From Calliphora vicina (Eukaryota > Arthropoda > Insecta > Diptera > Calliphoridae): DNA of 64,000 nt. This document shows, piece after piece, positions 33,170 through 44,979 of this stretch (position 1 is the stretch's first letter; every line of letters starts with the position of its first letter). Position numbers and translations under genes: made by a program. The notes beneath the pieces are model-generated. The model had not been told where the DNA came from. It did not search any database and worked only from the letters and a program-made list of their open reading frames with translations. The stretch covers positions 63,573,533-63,637,532 of the forward strand of contig NC_088780.1 of assembly GCF_958450345.1 (NCBI RefSeq), given 5' to 3'.

Positions 33170-34665
33170 AACGTATTTTTTTGGCAATAATTCGGTATCT
33201 CGGGAACTATTAGAGATATTATTACGAAAATCACATGATTGGAGCTGAAGTGTTTTCGAGTTGATTTGCAGTTGTTCAGCTTCCTAGGGGTAATGGGGGC
33301 CAGTACGTGGCCCGTCAAATTTGGTCACCTCTGGTCTTAAATTTTTAAAAAAATCGCCAAAAGTCTATTTATGATCCGAATGAGCTGAAATTTAAAATAT
33401 AAATAGTCCTTGAGAAGATCTACCAAAATAACGCTAACGCTTATCTCTATTAGATGAAGAGATATTTAGGTTTATTGATTTATTTTTTTTAATTTTGCTC
33501 GATCTTTTTTTGGTTTTTTAGGTATGGCGGGCCAACGGAGGGTCGAATTTTTTTTTTTACAAAATCAGTTATATTGGCGATAAAATTCTAAATAAAATAC
33601 AAACAACTTGCTAAGAGTCATGACGTCCCTATAAAAACTTACACTCATCAACATTTGGAACATGTAAAAAGTCCGTATTTTTTACTTTTTTACCAAAAAA
33701 GTGCCTATATTTTTTCTTTTGTAGAAAAAAATTTTCTTCGGAACTATATACAATTTGTATATGATCCGGAAAGAGAACTTAATGGAAAAGCGTGTAAACT
33801 AAAATTTGGCTCACTTAAACGGACATAACACTCCCTAGAACTATCCAAACTTGGCCAATTAAAAAAAAAAAAATTTGGTTTGAGTAAAAAATTTTAAAAA
33901 GGCAAAGCATCGGTCCTCGAAATAGCCCCCTATTTGTATAGCCCTATATGTTTCTTAAATACTTGCAAAGTTTTTTTTACTATCACACGGTAAATAACGT
34001 CACAGTAGGCAATTTCTAAAAAAAACTGAGTTTTTGGAACACATTTTCCCCGTTTCAGGAATTTCGGTATTTGAAAATAAAAAATGTCAAAAATTATAAT
34101 GCCATTGATTTAAGGACATTTCAGTTCTAAATTTTGTTATGATATCTTTAACCGTTTAAATTTTACATTAATTCAAATTTTCTATTTTTCTTCATGGAAA
34201 ATCACCATATTATAATTTTTTTTTTAGTTTTTACATTTTCTAACTTTGGATGCATGTAACTTTTTATAGGGATGACATAACTGCCTCCAAGTTGTTTTTA
34301 TTTTATTTAGAATTTTATCGCCAATATGGCTGAGGACCCTCCCTTGGCCCTCCATATCTAAAAAACCAAAACAAGATCGAGCAAAATTAAAAAAAATAAA
34401 TGAATAAACCTAGTAGATCTTCTCAAGTACTATTTATATTTTAAATTTCAGCTTATTCGGATCATAAATGGATTTTTAGCGATTTTTTTAAAAATTTGAG
34501 ACCCGAGGTGACCAAATTTGAGGGGCCACGTACTGGCCCCCATTACCCGTAGGAAGTTGAACAACTACGAATCAACACCTCAGCTCCAACCATGTGAAAT
34601 TTCATAATTATATCTCCAATAGTACCCGAGATACTGAATTATTTTTCAAAAAACAGCTGTTATTG
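33170..34665. repeat. Long inverted repeat with arms of about 400-500 bp
   Basis: The left arm (about 33170-33670, with GGTAATGGGGGCCAGTACGT) and right arm (about 34240-34665, with ACGTACTGGCCCCCATTACC) are diverged inverted copies, with about 600 bp between them. The outer parts carry CGGTATCTCGGGAACTATTA and its inverse. It looks like a foldback or long-TIR element inserted in the hAT element. No TSD was found. Confidence 0.65.
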
Positions 34666-34679
34666 CATGAGCAATAACA

Positions 34680-35590
34680 TGCTTGTGAAGCAAATTTTTC
34701 CTAACTTTTTTGTTTGTTTTTTGTACCGGAATTGCTTAGGGGCAAAAACGGGCAGCTGAATTTTTAATAAATCGTTAGCTGAGACTTCAGGCTTTAATTC
34801 GATATAAGTCTCGGGCTAGAGGTCGTTGGAGATCAATAGGTACAATACATAGAAGTTGGAGAAAATAAATATTTTTGGACAATTTATAGTAGTAAAAAAA
34901 TTTTTTTTTTTAATTTTAAAATTTTTTTTTGCATATATATCCAATTCTGTAAAAAAAAATTATTATAGTGTCATTACAAGAATATTTTAACAGCATGAAG
35001 CGATAAAAGGTAGCATATATAATACGGTCATTTCAAACGCATTCACTTAGGTCACCTTTGAATGTCTGTGGACAAAAAAGTAATAAAGATACAAGCCTAA
35101 TATTTTTGGTACACGATAATTAGATTGTTTATTATAAACTGTGAAAAAATCAGGTAGATCAGAAGTCATGAAAAAAATTAATTAATGCCGCCCTTGAACC
35201 AGTGTGCGACGTCGACATCATACTCATACGAACTCATATTTGTTTGATTCATAAATAACCTCAGTCTGACTTATAATTTTTTGGAAAATACTCATAATAC
35301 TTACTTTGATTTAGCTCATTCGAATCATTCATGTATAATTTTAGTATTTATAAAGGTTGCAAACAGTGTTACCATAACTCTTCAAAATAAAGAAAAAATA
35401 TCATTTCAACTCATTCATGTATTTTTAAAAGTTTTGTCATTAAACAGTTTGCAAGCATAAAATTGTAAGTTTATACAGAAACATTTCGGGTAAATTATTT
35501 TTTTTTTATTATTTATCATGCTCATAGGTTGTGAAATGGATAGCAATAGTGAGATTGAAGAAAAAATAAATAGTTTTTCAATTAGTTCAA
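34680..35590. other. No gene; left part of the hAT element
   Basis: AT-rich sequence. ATGAGTA/TACTCAT motifs at 35210-35330 mirror those near 36640-36830 and are likely subterminal transposase-binding repeats. A possible original start codon with MDSNSEIEEKINS lies near 35534, out of frame with the main body. Confidence 0.4.
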
Positions 35591-36500
35591 AAACGTAAGG
35601 GTAGAAGCGCAATATGGGAAGTTTTTGCTCAAGTTCTAAAGGATGATGAAACAATTCTAGACGGGATTGTATGCTGCCGGTCCTGTAAACATATATTTAA
35701 GTATAATGGATGGCAGTCGTCCAATCTGAACCGTCATAAATTAAGAAGGTAACCAATATATTAAGAAGGTAACTGAGGAAGATAAAAAAGAAGCTATTGA
35801 TACTTGTACAACATGGATAATTGAGGACTGTCGCCCCTTTACTGCAATTGATGGAACAGGATTTCGCAAAATGGTTAATTTTTTTTTTAAAAATTGGTAC
35901 ATGTTATGTCGCAAATATTGACATCAATGATTTGCTTCCTGATCCATCCACACTTTCACGCCGAATAACTAAAACAGCTCAAGAAAATAAGAACAAAGTG
36001 AAAAATTGCAAATATAGTAAGTAAAGGTGAAGCATCTGTAACCATTGATCTTTGGCAAGATAACTACGTTAAGAGAAATTTTTTGTGCGCTACTTTACAT
36101 TTCCAAAAGAACTTTGAGTTGTTTGATATTGTCCTGGGGAAGAAATCCATGGATTTTATGCGTAGTAGTGTGGAAAATGTTCGCAGGAAATTGCAAAATT
36201 TACTTGGTGAATTTGGTGCAGATAACTTAAAAAATTTTGTTTTCGTAACGGACAGAGGAAGCAATATAAAGAAAGCTCTAGAAAAGTACACAAGGCTGAA
36301 TTGTTGAAGTCATTTATATTCTAATGTTCTGGACTCTGCGTTTGAATGTACAGGCGAGCTAACAGAACTTACTAGTTCTTGCAAAAAAAATTGTAAAATA
36401 TTTTAAAAAGGCAAGTCTCCAACATCTACTGAAAACTTCATTGAAAAGTCATTGCCCTACACGTTGGAATTCACACTATGCCATGTTTAAATCAATTTCA
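35591..36500 (+). pseudogene. hAT transposase (BED finger plus first part of RNase H-like core), decayed
   Basis: Order of recognisable pieces: a BED-type zinc finger (GRSAIWEVF ... CCRSCKHIF ... SSNLNRHK, 35600-35748), LLPDPSTLSRRITKTAQENK (35930-35995), TIDLWQDNYVKRNFLCATLH (about 36040-36100, supplying the first catalytic-type Asp), LGKKSMDF (about 36136-36160), and NFVFVTDRGSNIKKALEKYT (36235-36295, with the second Asp). Frames change at least twice and stops intervene. The final acidic residue and the dimerisation domain are absent. It is closest in style to Hermes/hobo transposases. Confidence 0.8.
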
Positions 36501-36843
36501 GAGAACTGGATAACAATTAATGAAATTCTAACCGATAACTCAGAAACGCACAGATTATCAAGTATTAATATTTCAATTCTCCAATATTTAAATCCCATCA
36601 CTGCCTTATAATGAGTATTTTAATGTTCGTAATTCGGCAACACTGAAACACACAACCTCATATGAGTATTTGAATGTTCGTATTCGAATCATACTTATTT
36701 TGCTTCGTCTATACAAATTGAGTTTAATTGAGTCGAAATCAAAAACGACATAAATGTTGTTAAGTATGAGTATGATGAATACCTCAAACTTTACGAGTGG
36801 ATATGAGTATCGACAACATTGTTATAAATATGAATGCGTATAA

Positions 36844-37319
36844 CTGGCATACCTAAACACGGGCGGCAAGCGTTTTTTAGTTGTCAAAAATTCTCATGCC
36901 CATACAATTTGTATGTAGCATACCGAAATAACGCGGCGGCAACGCTTTGCAATTGGAAAATCCAATTTTGACAGCGCGTTTAATAGTGAAGTTAGTTGCA
37001 AAACACAATAAATGTAAACACATACATACAAAAGGAAAAACAAATAAGCAAAAAAGTATATGTATATTTGTTTTTAGAAAATGGAGGTATTTGTAAATAT
37101 TTAAAATAGTATACATATATTATTTTCTTTTATATTTATATATTTTATATTATCAGAAATATGGTTATTGTCTAATCAGGGTTGTTATATTTATTTTTTT
37201 GATAAACCTGTTTTTATTGTTTGACGTAGCGTTGCCGCTGTTGTTTAGGTATGACATTTCAGCGTTAAAGCTAAGCGGAAAAAAACGTTCCGTCTTACGC
37301 TTTTGTTTAGGTAGGCCAG
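36844..37319. mobile_element. 476 bp MITE, TSD TAA
   Basis: Ends CTGGCATACCTAAACA and, inverted, CTGGCCTACCTAAACA, flanked by TAA (36841-36843, 37320-37322). Subterminal GCGGCAAGCG/CTTACGC motifs are present. The three-base TAA duplication fits PIF/Harbinger. Confidence 0.7.
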
Positions 37320-37394
37320 TAAGACTTGAAATTTTGAATCATGATTCGATTGTACTCACTTTTTCACTACTCATTGCTGATCTCTGATTCGGTT

Positions 37395-38039
37395 ACAATA
37401 AACAATTGAAACCGAATAATAGCAAATAAACAATCAGAGTCAAATTCATTTCAATTTTAGCATAAAATATGCCAATTAAATTAAATATAGTCAGTTTAAA
37501 TTATTATTATGCCAATAAAATTTTCTCCTATTCAAATCATCTTGAAAAAAAGTTTCAAGGGTTTTTGGGTTTTCAGTCGTGGTAGTCATTATCGTGGAAT
37601 TACCCATATATAGAATCTCCACACAACAAAAAACCTCTTCGTAGCTATCAATTATTTGAAAATTTAATTTTCAGCATTTTTAGCCACACTACTCCAGTGT
37701 TTTGATAACAGCGGGTCCAAATATTTCCAGATTTCCTCCATTTTATTAGACTAACATCAAATGTATATGTCAAACAAAAAAGAATCGTGACTGACTCTAA
37801 AGTTATATGCATTTGAATTTAAAAATTTTAATAAGGCGCTAGTTTTTTTGAAAAAAAAAGTTATCTAAAAAAATTCTAAGTAAATGTATTAGGAATTTAT
37901 ACTTTTATTTATAGATTTTTGGTAATAATCCAACTTTTTATATATATAATTTGAAAGTAAATTTTTAATTAGGCTTAAGTTCATTTTTATTATAATTTAT
38001 TTGTAATAATTCAAAGAAGTGATATTCGGGAACACTTTT
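37395..38039. other. No gene; contains one copy of a short direct repeat
   Basis: AT-rich. A segment of about 57 bp containing AATTAGGCTTAAGTT (around 37965-38024) recurs in direct orientation at about 38393-38449. Confidence 0.45.
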
Positions 38040-38508
38040 GTCTTCTACTGTAGCTTTTCAAAAACTGAATACTAAAATTTTAGACAATTGGCAAATTGGA
38101 ATGCATTTTCTACCCTGCCAAGGGCGTCATCAACAATCTTCATTGTCAAGGTCTATTTGTAAATATCATCTATTTAACTTACTATTATTAGGAATTAGAA
38201 AATGGGAAGCCTAATTCATATTTATATTATTTGTAAATTAGACGAAATTTCAAATATTTTTATTATATATGTGTATTCTTATTATTACAAATTTATCATT
38301 TTTATTAGTGTTGCTGTAGTCAACCTTTGGTTAACAATGTATGTTTTTGTGTTTTTCTTTCTTTCTCCTTGGTGTTGATTCGTTGAATCAAATTTTTAAT
38401 TAGGCTTAAGTTAATTTTTATTATAATTTATTTGTAATAATTCAAAGGTAGAAAATGCATTCCAATTTGCCAATTGTCTAAAATTTTAGTATTCAGTTTT
38501 TGAAAAGC
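38040..38508. repeat. Palindrome between two outward-facing Tc1 ends
   Basis: A Tc1-type end (AACACTTTTGTCTTCTACTG then TA, to about 38064) points left. The intervening sequence is an inverted repeat (GCTTTTCAAAAACTGAATAC ... inverse at 38450-38508). It is followed at 38509 by TA and the same Tc1 end pointing right. One explanation is two adjacent insertions of the same Tc1 family around a foldback element. Confidence 0.5.
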
Positions 38509-38896
38509 TACAGTAGAAGACAAAAGTGTTCACGAATAGTTGAAATTTTAGTTTACACATTATTTCTTGCACATAACAACTGATCTGTAGTGCGATTCAC
38601 TAACTTTTATAACGATAATCGTATCGTTACAATAAATATAACGAAAATTTATCGAATTTGCTATTCAGTAAAATTTTTAACGACTTTCGCTGTCGGTTGA
38701 AGTCAGCTGTTACATTAAGCAGTTGTTTTTCGTTATGTTAGCGACAATAATTTAAGTTGTGTTTATTTAATCGATAAAGTGTATTTACAATTTTTTCTTC
38801 GTCATCTTCATCTTTTGTAGCTGGAACTATCGTAAAAATAACGGAAACACAATTTTGATTACTTAACTTATTAATATTTACAATAAAATATAAAAC

Positions 38897-39966
<1,070 letters not shown>

Positions 39967-40009
39967 AAATAAGCTGAAAAATAAGGGAATTTGACGATTA
40001 TACTACTAA

Positions 40010-40250
40010 TTATTCAAGTACTTATTTTTGTTCGCGATGTCCCAAAAGTAATCCATTACATTTTGGCCGGAAATAAGTTGTTTTCTTAGTAGAATTATTT
40101 ATAAAATTATGTATTTACTAAAAAGAATAAATAAAAAAATGTAAGTCGCAGCCAAGTGTCGAACCAACAACGTTCCAATTGCTAGTCAACGTTGTACTCA
40201 CCACACCACTGGTTAATTATTTCATTCTGTGTCAAATAATGAGTTTCTGC
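40010..40250 (-). repeat. tRNA-derived repeat segment, copy S1
   Basis: On the minus strand a tRNA-like head has an A-box-like GGTGTGGTGAG, the loop CTAGCAA (which would present anticodon AGC) and a B box GGTTCGACACT. It is followed by a tail with GGATTACTTTTGGGACATCG and GAACAAAAATAAG. It lies within the TIR element 38587-40406. Three other copies occur at 49550, 55700 and 61600. Confidence 0.6.
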
Positions 40251-40696
40251 TTTTCGCTTATTTTGATATTTTGTAGACAGAGATGTCATATCTTAAACAA
40301 TCGTTAAAAATAAATTACTGAATCACACTATCGTTACTGCAAGCGATTATTTATGTCGATAAACATTACGATTGTCGGTTCGTTAAAAGTTAGTGAATCG
40401 CACTACGTTTTTTGAATCAGATCTGAACGAAGTCACATCTAAACAGTATTGTCCCCCAATAGATTTTGTGAAAAATTAAATTAAATTTTTATATTACAAG
40501 AAGAAAATTAAGTAAATAATAATCCATTTAATTTCTTTATTAAAAAAATACAAAATAAAGCTCTTCAACAAATTTTCATTTACTTTGCAATGTATAAAGC
40601 TATAAATACAAGATATACAAAATTACGTTTCGTACCGATTAATTCCTAAAAAAATACAAAGTTTCTATCGGACTTTACAATAAAATAAAAAATAAT

Positions 40697-41730
40697 TTAT
40701 CAGTCCCGCGACATTGTGGTGGGCGTCCACCGAAGCTATCTTCTACTGATGCTCGAATTTCGAAGCACCTTTTCGTTTTAGGAGGCACAAATACTGCAGT
40801 TCCCACTGCAATTTGATTAATTAAGTGCTTAGAGAGGCCCATGGAGTCAACATCAGAGACAAAACAATTCGAAGATGTCTTAAAAATAACGGACTTAAAG
40901 CAAGAGCGATTATAAAAAAAAAAAATTGTTCGGCTGGGTTAGATAAACACGCATGGGTTGTTAACCCTCCGTTACTCGCAACTGATCTGGTTGATACAGG
41001 CAAAATTTTCTTTATTGTAATTTTTTTTTAAACACCCTATATTTAAAGCTATTTTTTTGATAAAAATATATTTTTACGGCAATTTTATTTTTATTACTCT
41101 TTTAAATACTTTGAATTTAATATTGTTTTAATGTTTTCGAAATAAAAAGTGAGGAGATTATTTTTAAACGCGCCGTTTTTTTATTGTTATCAATTTGATA
41201 CATTGCGACAAGTCTCGATTGAAAATGATTGCGACTAACGGAGGGTTAAACGCGTTGTTAAACATGGGTTGTTAAACGCGTCGAGACACAAGATCTCAAC
41301 ATATGTTAAACTATGAAATTTTAGGGGTGGATTAATCATGGTTTGGGGATGTTTTCGTGACAATGAGCCTAGTATACTTCGGCGTATCAATGGTATTATG
41401 AGTGCCACAGACTGTATTACCATATTGGAGGACTCTTATCTCCCGAGTCTGGATATATTCGGTGTTGAACGTGGTCAACAAGAAATATTTATGCAGGACA
41501 ATGATCTTAAGAGCACCGCGAAAATAACAAAAAAATGGTTTGTTGGTAACGAAATAAAACTGCTCGAATGGCCTTCCCAGTCCACAGATTTAAACCCTAT
41601 CGAGTACCTTTGGATAATTTTGAAACGGAAAATTTTTGGCGAAAAAGACTTTCCACGACCCTTAGTTGAATTGTGGGAGCGAGCCCTTCTAGCATACAAA
41701 ATATTAATTTTAAAATTACATTGTTTTTGA
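40697..41730 (+). pseudogene. Tc1-family transposase, interrupted
   Basis: An N-terminal part with helix-turn-helix-like sequence (GRPPKLSSTDARISKHL, IRDKTIRRCLKNNGLKARA) runs to about 40960. The piggyBac-like MITE then interrupts it. After it comes a 130-codon open stretch (41338-41730) with MVWGCFRDNEPS, MQDNDLKSTAKITKKWF and STDLNPIEYLWIILKRK. These carry the second Asp and the Glu of a DD34E catalytic triad. The enzyme would cut and paste the element. Stops and a missing segment around the first Asp make it inactive. Confidence 0.8.
40965..41245. mobile_element. 281 bp piggyBac-like MITE, TSD TTAA
   Basis: Ends CCCTCCGTTACTCGCAA and, inverted, CCCTCCGTTAGTCGCAA, bounded by TTAA on both sides (40961-40964, 41246-41249). 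It interrupts the Tc1 transposase after HAWVV. Confidence 0.85.
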
Positions 41731-42095
41731 AACAAGGGCCAAAACTGTTCACACCGACTTTTGTTTTCAAAGTAGTATATTGTATTTAATCCATTTTTTA
41801 AATTTAAATTTTGTGTATTGTATAAGTTAGTAAATTGATACTCTTTTAAAATTAATTCGTATTTTTCATATACATAGTAAATAATAAAATTCTTCTGTAA
41901 TACAAAAATTTTGGGACTTATTGTGAACACTTTTGTCTTCTACTGTAACTTTACATTAAATATTTTAAATGAAAACAAATTTGAAAATTGTTGATACAGT
42001 GAGAACCAGATGGTCAAATATGTTCTTAATTATTTTGTAAAGGGTTCCAATAACCTCAAAAATTACTTATCAAATACATACATATATACATATAA

Positions 42096-42222
42096 CCCCC
42101 ATTAACGCGAAGTCTGGTTATGCCTTAACTAATAGTTATACTGTCGGTTAAATTTATTTTTGTATGGAAACTGTCAGTATAACTATTAGTTAAAACATAA
42201 CCAGACTTCGTGTTACAGGGGG
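42096..42222. mobile_element. 127 bp MITE, TSD TAA
   Basis: Inverted ends of about 45 bp starting CCCCCATTAACGCGAAGTCT, with TAA on both sides (42093-42095, 42223-42225). The PIF/Harbinger-type TSD fits, although the ends differ from the other families here. Confidence 0.75.
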
Positions 42223-42225
42223 TAA

Positions 42226-42617
42226 GACGGACATGGCTAAACCAAATTAGAGTTACCATTCGAATCGGTCAACCTTGCTTTAATATTCATTCATTTAATA
42301 TTCTCTTAATAGTATCATAACAGTCACAAATAACTATTTTATAAATATAGTTTATTCTACAAAATTATACACTGCTAATCCAAGACTTCTTCTTTAAAAG
42401 CACTTAAAGAACTATTGTTATCAATATAAAATTCCGTATAAATAAGTTCAGTGTAAATCGAAACCACAGTTACTCATGAACTAAATAATGTGGTTATTTT
42501 GTAAATGTTAGTTTTTTGTAGAGATTTTGAAGTTTTTATTAATTTTAAATATCTTTTAAATTCTCGGGATTACCGCACAATATACCTGTGAATGCGAGAA
42601 ACGCACCGCAAATCTAT
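42226..42617. other. No gene seen
   Basis: AT-rich spacer between MITEs; nothing recognisable. Confidence 0.4.
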
Positions 42618-42776
42618 GGGCACTGCTACACGTTCAATATACATATATTGACCGCGATCCAATATCGCGATATTTGTTGAACATGTAGGCATTCAGTATT
42701 GATGGATCGCGATCCAAATCGCAGAATAACCAAAATTTAGTATACAGCACGCATTTTCATATATGAAGCTAAATAT

Positions 42777-43496
42777 TGTTACGAAATTGTACTTGAATTC
42801 AAATATAACGATTTTAACGGCTGATTTAAAGTTGCATAATGCTATTTGAAAGCAGTGTCTCTCAAACTGTAACATATCTGTGGGCATTATTAACATTAAA
42901 TAAATGCTTTGAGTTGATCATTGATCGTAAGTATGGCAACGCTGAATGTTTGCTGCGACTCGTATATTCGAATTCGAATATTCGAGTTTTGACAGTTTAA
43001 GAACATTGTAGAAAGTTCACCAGAGATGGCGTGTGTATTCGAAAGCTCTAGGCTTCGAATATACGAGCTTTGACAGTTAAAGAACATTGTAGAAAGTTCA
43101 CCAGAGATGGCGTGTGTATTCGAAAGCTCTAGGCTTCGAATATACGAGCTTTGATAGTTCAATCTAGAGTGCAGATGGCAGTGTTATAAATAGTGGCAGA
43201 GGTTGCAGTCGTTAGTGAGTTTATCAGAGACGCTATTCGAATAAACATCAACTGAGTGCCTTAAAGTGTGCTGTATTTTCAAGTGAATTCGTGTACATTA
43301 TAAAGTGTGTATCTATTTCTGCGAATTTATAAACGTGTATAAAAAAAATACTGAGTGACTATTTAATTCTGTTGTTGTACATTTTAAATAAATAAAGAGA
43401 TGTTACAATTTTCAAACTACTAAACGGCTTTTATTTGCAATTTGCAATTTATTTAAAGGAAATAAACCAGCGTTTTAAAAAGGTTACAACGTAACA
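42777..43496 (+). repeat. Solo LTR of the TGTTACGAAATT Gypsy family, TSD ATAT
   Basis: A 720 bp LTR from TGTTACGAAATTGTACTTGA to AACGTAACA with no internal region attached, flanked by ATAT on both sides (42773-42776, 43497-43500). It is homologous to the LTRs at 50477-51051 and 62689-63285. It is longer partly because an 81 bp segment (GAACATTGTAGAAAGTTCAC ... ) is tandemly duplicated at 43001-43162. The repetitive ORF opposite reflects that duplication. Solo LTRs arise by recombination between the two LTRs of a full element. Confidence 0.9.
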
Positions 43497-43639
43497 ATAT
43501 AGAAAGAAATATATAAGTTTGATTAAACTTAAAATTAAATTTAGAGTTGAATCTTTTATTATTTTAAAAAACTTTGTAAATTAAAATTCATTTCGTGTAA
43601 AATTTATGAGAAAAAGAGAAAAGTACCTAAAAACAACAG

Positions 43640-44220
43640 TCAAAATTTAGTATACAGTTGATGGGTATAGAGCGCTACCCACAAAAAGCCGAAAATAAAA
43701 ATTTTATATTTTGTTGGTCCCACATTCAGCTTAATTACGGCCTCTAGTTGCCTTTTCATAGAGTTTCCAATATATTCAGTTATATCTTTAGTAATTTCCT
43801 CCTCTCTTCTGTTAAAGAGGGTTCGGAGTTCGTCCTTAGATGAAATGCTTCGTTTTCTAATATTCCGGTCTAAAATTTCCGACAAGAACTCTATTGGGTT
43901 AAGGCCTGGAGATTGCGGAGGTGAATATTCAGCTTTGGCACGTTATACAATAGTCACTCCTTAACAATTATTGCGGTGTGGTTTGGGTCATTGTCTTTCT
44001 GAACGACCCATGGTGTTACAGGACCTAATTCTCAGCACTTACTTTCCGATTGTCCTTTAAAATTTGTTAGTAGTCTCGACTGTTCATTGTAATTGCAATA
44101 AATACAAGATTGTCAGGTCCTGCAGCTGACATACAGCCTACACCACTCCCACACCATCAAAGACCCACCGTCATGTTTTACGGTAGTACTAAAATTTTAT
44201 AAATGTAAAGACTTTGCATA
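43640..44220 (-). pseudogene. Tc1-family transposase remnant (minus arm)
   Basis: Minus-strand pieces in order include VKHDGGSLMVWEW (about 44180), FKGQSESK, VQKDNDPNHTAIIVKE (about 43980-44020), NPIEFLSEILDRNIRKRSIS (about 43830-43890) and MKRQLEAVIK (about 43750). DND and NP-E are the second Asp and the Glu of the catalytic triad. Frameshifts and stops interrupt it. Confidence 0.75.
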
Positions 44221-44365
44221 AACCTACTTATATTCTCCACAGTATTTCTGGAATAAAGTATTGTAATATTTAGTGATGAGCGTATATTTGAGATTTTTGG
44301 GTCAAAACCGAGAGGTAATATCTGTATAAAAAGAAATAGTGAGCTGCTTACACAAAACCTTAGTT

Positions 44366-44650
44366 CTTAGTCAATAATTGTTAAGGAGTGACTATTGTAT
44401 AACGTGTCTAAGCTGTTATATTCACCTCTGCAATCTCCAGCCTTAACCCAATAGCGTTCCTGTTGTAAATTGTAGACCGGAATATTGGAAAACGAAGCAT
44501 TTCATCTAAGGACGAACTCCGAATCCTCTTTAACGAGGGAGAAATTACTAAAGATATAACTGAATATCTTGGAAACTCTATGACAAGGCATCTAGAGGTC
44601 GTAATTAAGCAAAATGGGGACCAACAAAATATAAACTTTTTATTTTCGGC
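44366..44650 (+). pseudogene. Tc1-family transposase remnant (inverted duplicate)
   Basis: A diverged inverted copy of about 43690-43985. On the + strand it encodes pieces equivalent to AIIVKE through the RLEAVI region. With the minus arm it makes a large imperfect hairpin with a loop of about 380 bp. Confidence 0.7.
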
Positions 44651-44979
44651 TAATGGTAATATAAAATAGAGCGCTACCCATCAACTGTATACTAAATTTT
44701 GACTGTTGTTTTTAGGTACTTTTCTCTTTTTCTCATAAATTTTCCACGAAATCAATTTTAATTTACAAAGTTTTTTAAAATAATAAAAGATTCAACTCTA
44801 AATTTAATTTTAAGTTTAATCAAACTTATATATTTCTTTCTATATTTAAAATATTTAGCTCATAGATGAAAATGCGTGCTGTATACTAAATTTTGACTCT
44901 GACTGTATATTGAACGTGTAGCAGTGCCCTAAGGATACAGTATTAGAGTTTGCAATAATTGAATATTATTTTTCTTTAG

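Larger units (their letters stand above)
33022..37386 (+). mobile_element. Hermes/hobo-like hAT element, 8 bp TSD ATTCGGTT
   Basis: ATTCGGTT lies on both sides (33014-33021, 37387-37394). The ends are CAGAGATCAGCAATGA and, inverted, CAGAGATCAGCAATGAG. Repeats of GTGAGTA/TACTCAC and ATGAGTA lie inside both ends. It encloses a long inverted repeat (33170-34665), a + strand transposase pseudogene (35591-36500) and a MITE (36844-37319). Confidence 0.9.
42722..44905 (-). mobile_element. Tc1-type element with IR/DR ends, internally inverted
   Basis: Each end has two copies of the motif CAAAATTTAGTATACAG: 42731 and 43637-43657 at the left, 44685-44705 and about 44880 at the right. This is the two-site terminal structure of several Tc1 families. 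The right end abuts TA. The interior holds the same transposase C-terminal region twice, in opposite orientations (43640-44220 minus, 44366-44650 plus). The left end is split by the solo LTR. Confidence 0.75.
42618..44929. mobile_element. Inverted-repeat element GGGCACTGCTACACGTTCAA containing a Tc1 element
   Basis: A 24 bp sequence at 42618-42641 and its exact inverse at 44906-44929 bracket the whole Tc1 composite. The left arm continues with GCGATCCAATATCGCGATAT motifs. Immediate flanks are TAT and TAA, so a three-base TSD may have mutated. It was probably a short TIR element into which the Tc1 element jumped. Confidence 0.6.

Noticed and set aside
41475..41930. Minus-strand ORF of 151 codons
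   Set aside because: It is antisense to the Tc1 transposase pseudogene and the element's right end; no homology of its own.
42896..43162. Minus-strand ORF with an internal protein repeat
   Set aside because: It sits in the solo LTR, and the repeat comes from an 81 bp LTR duplication; not a repeat protein.
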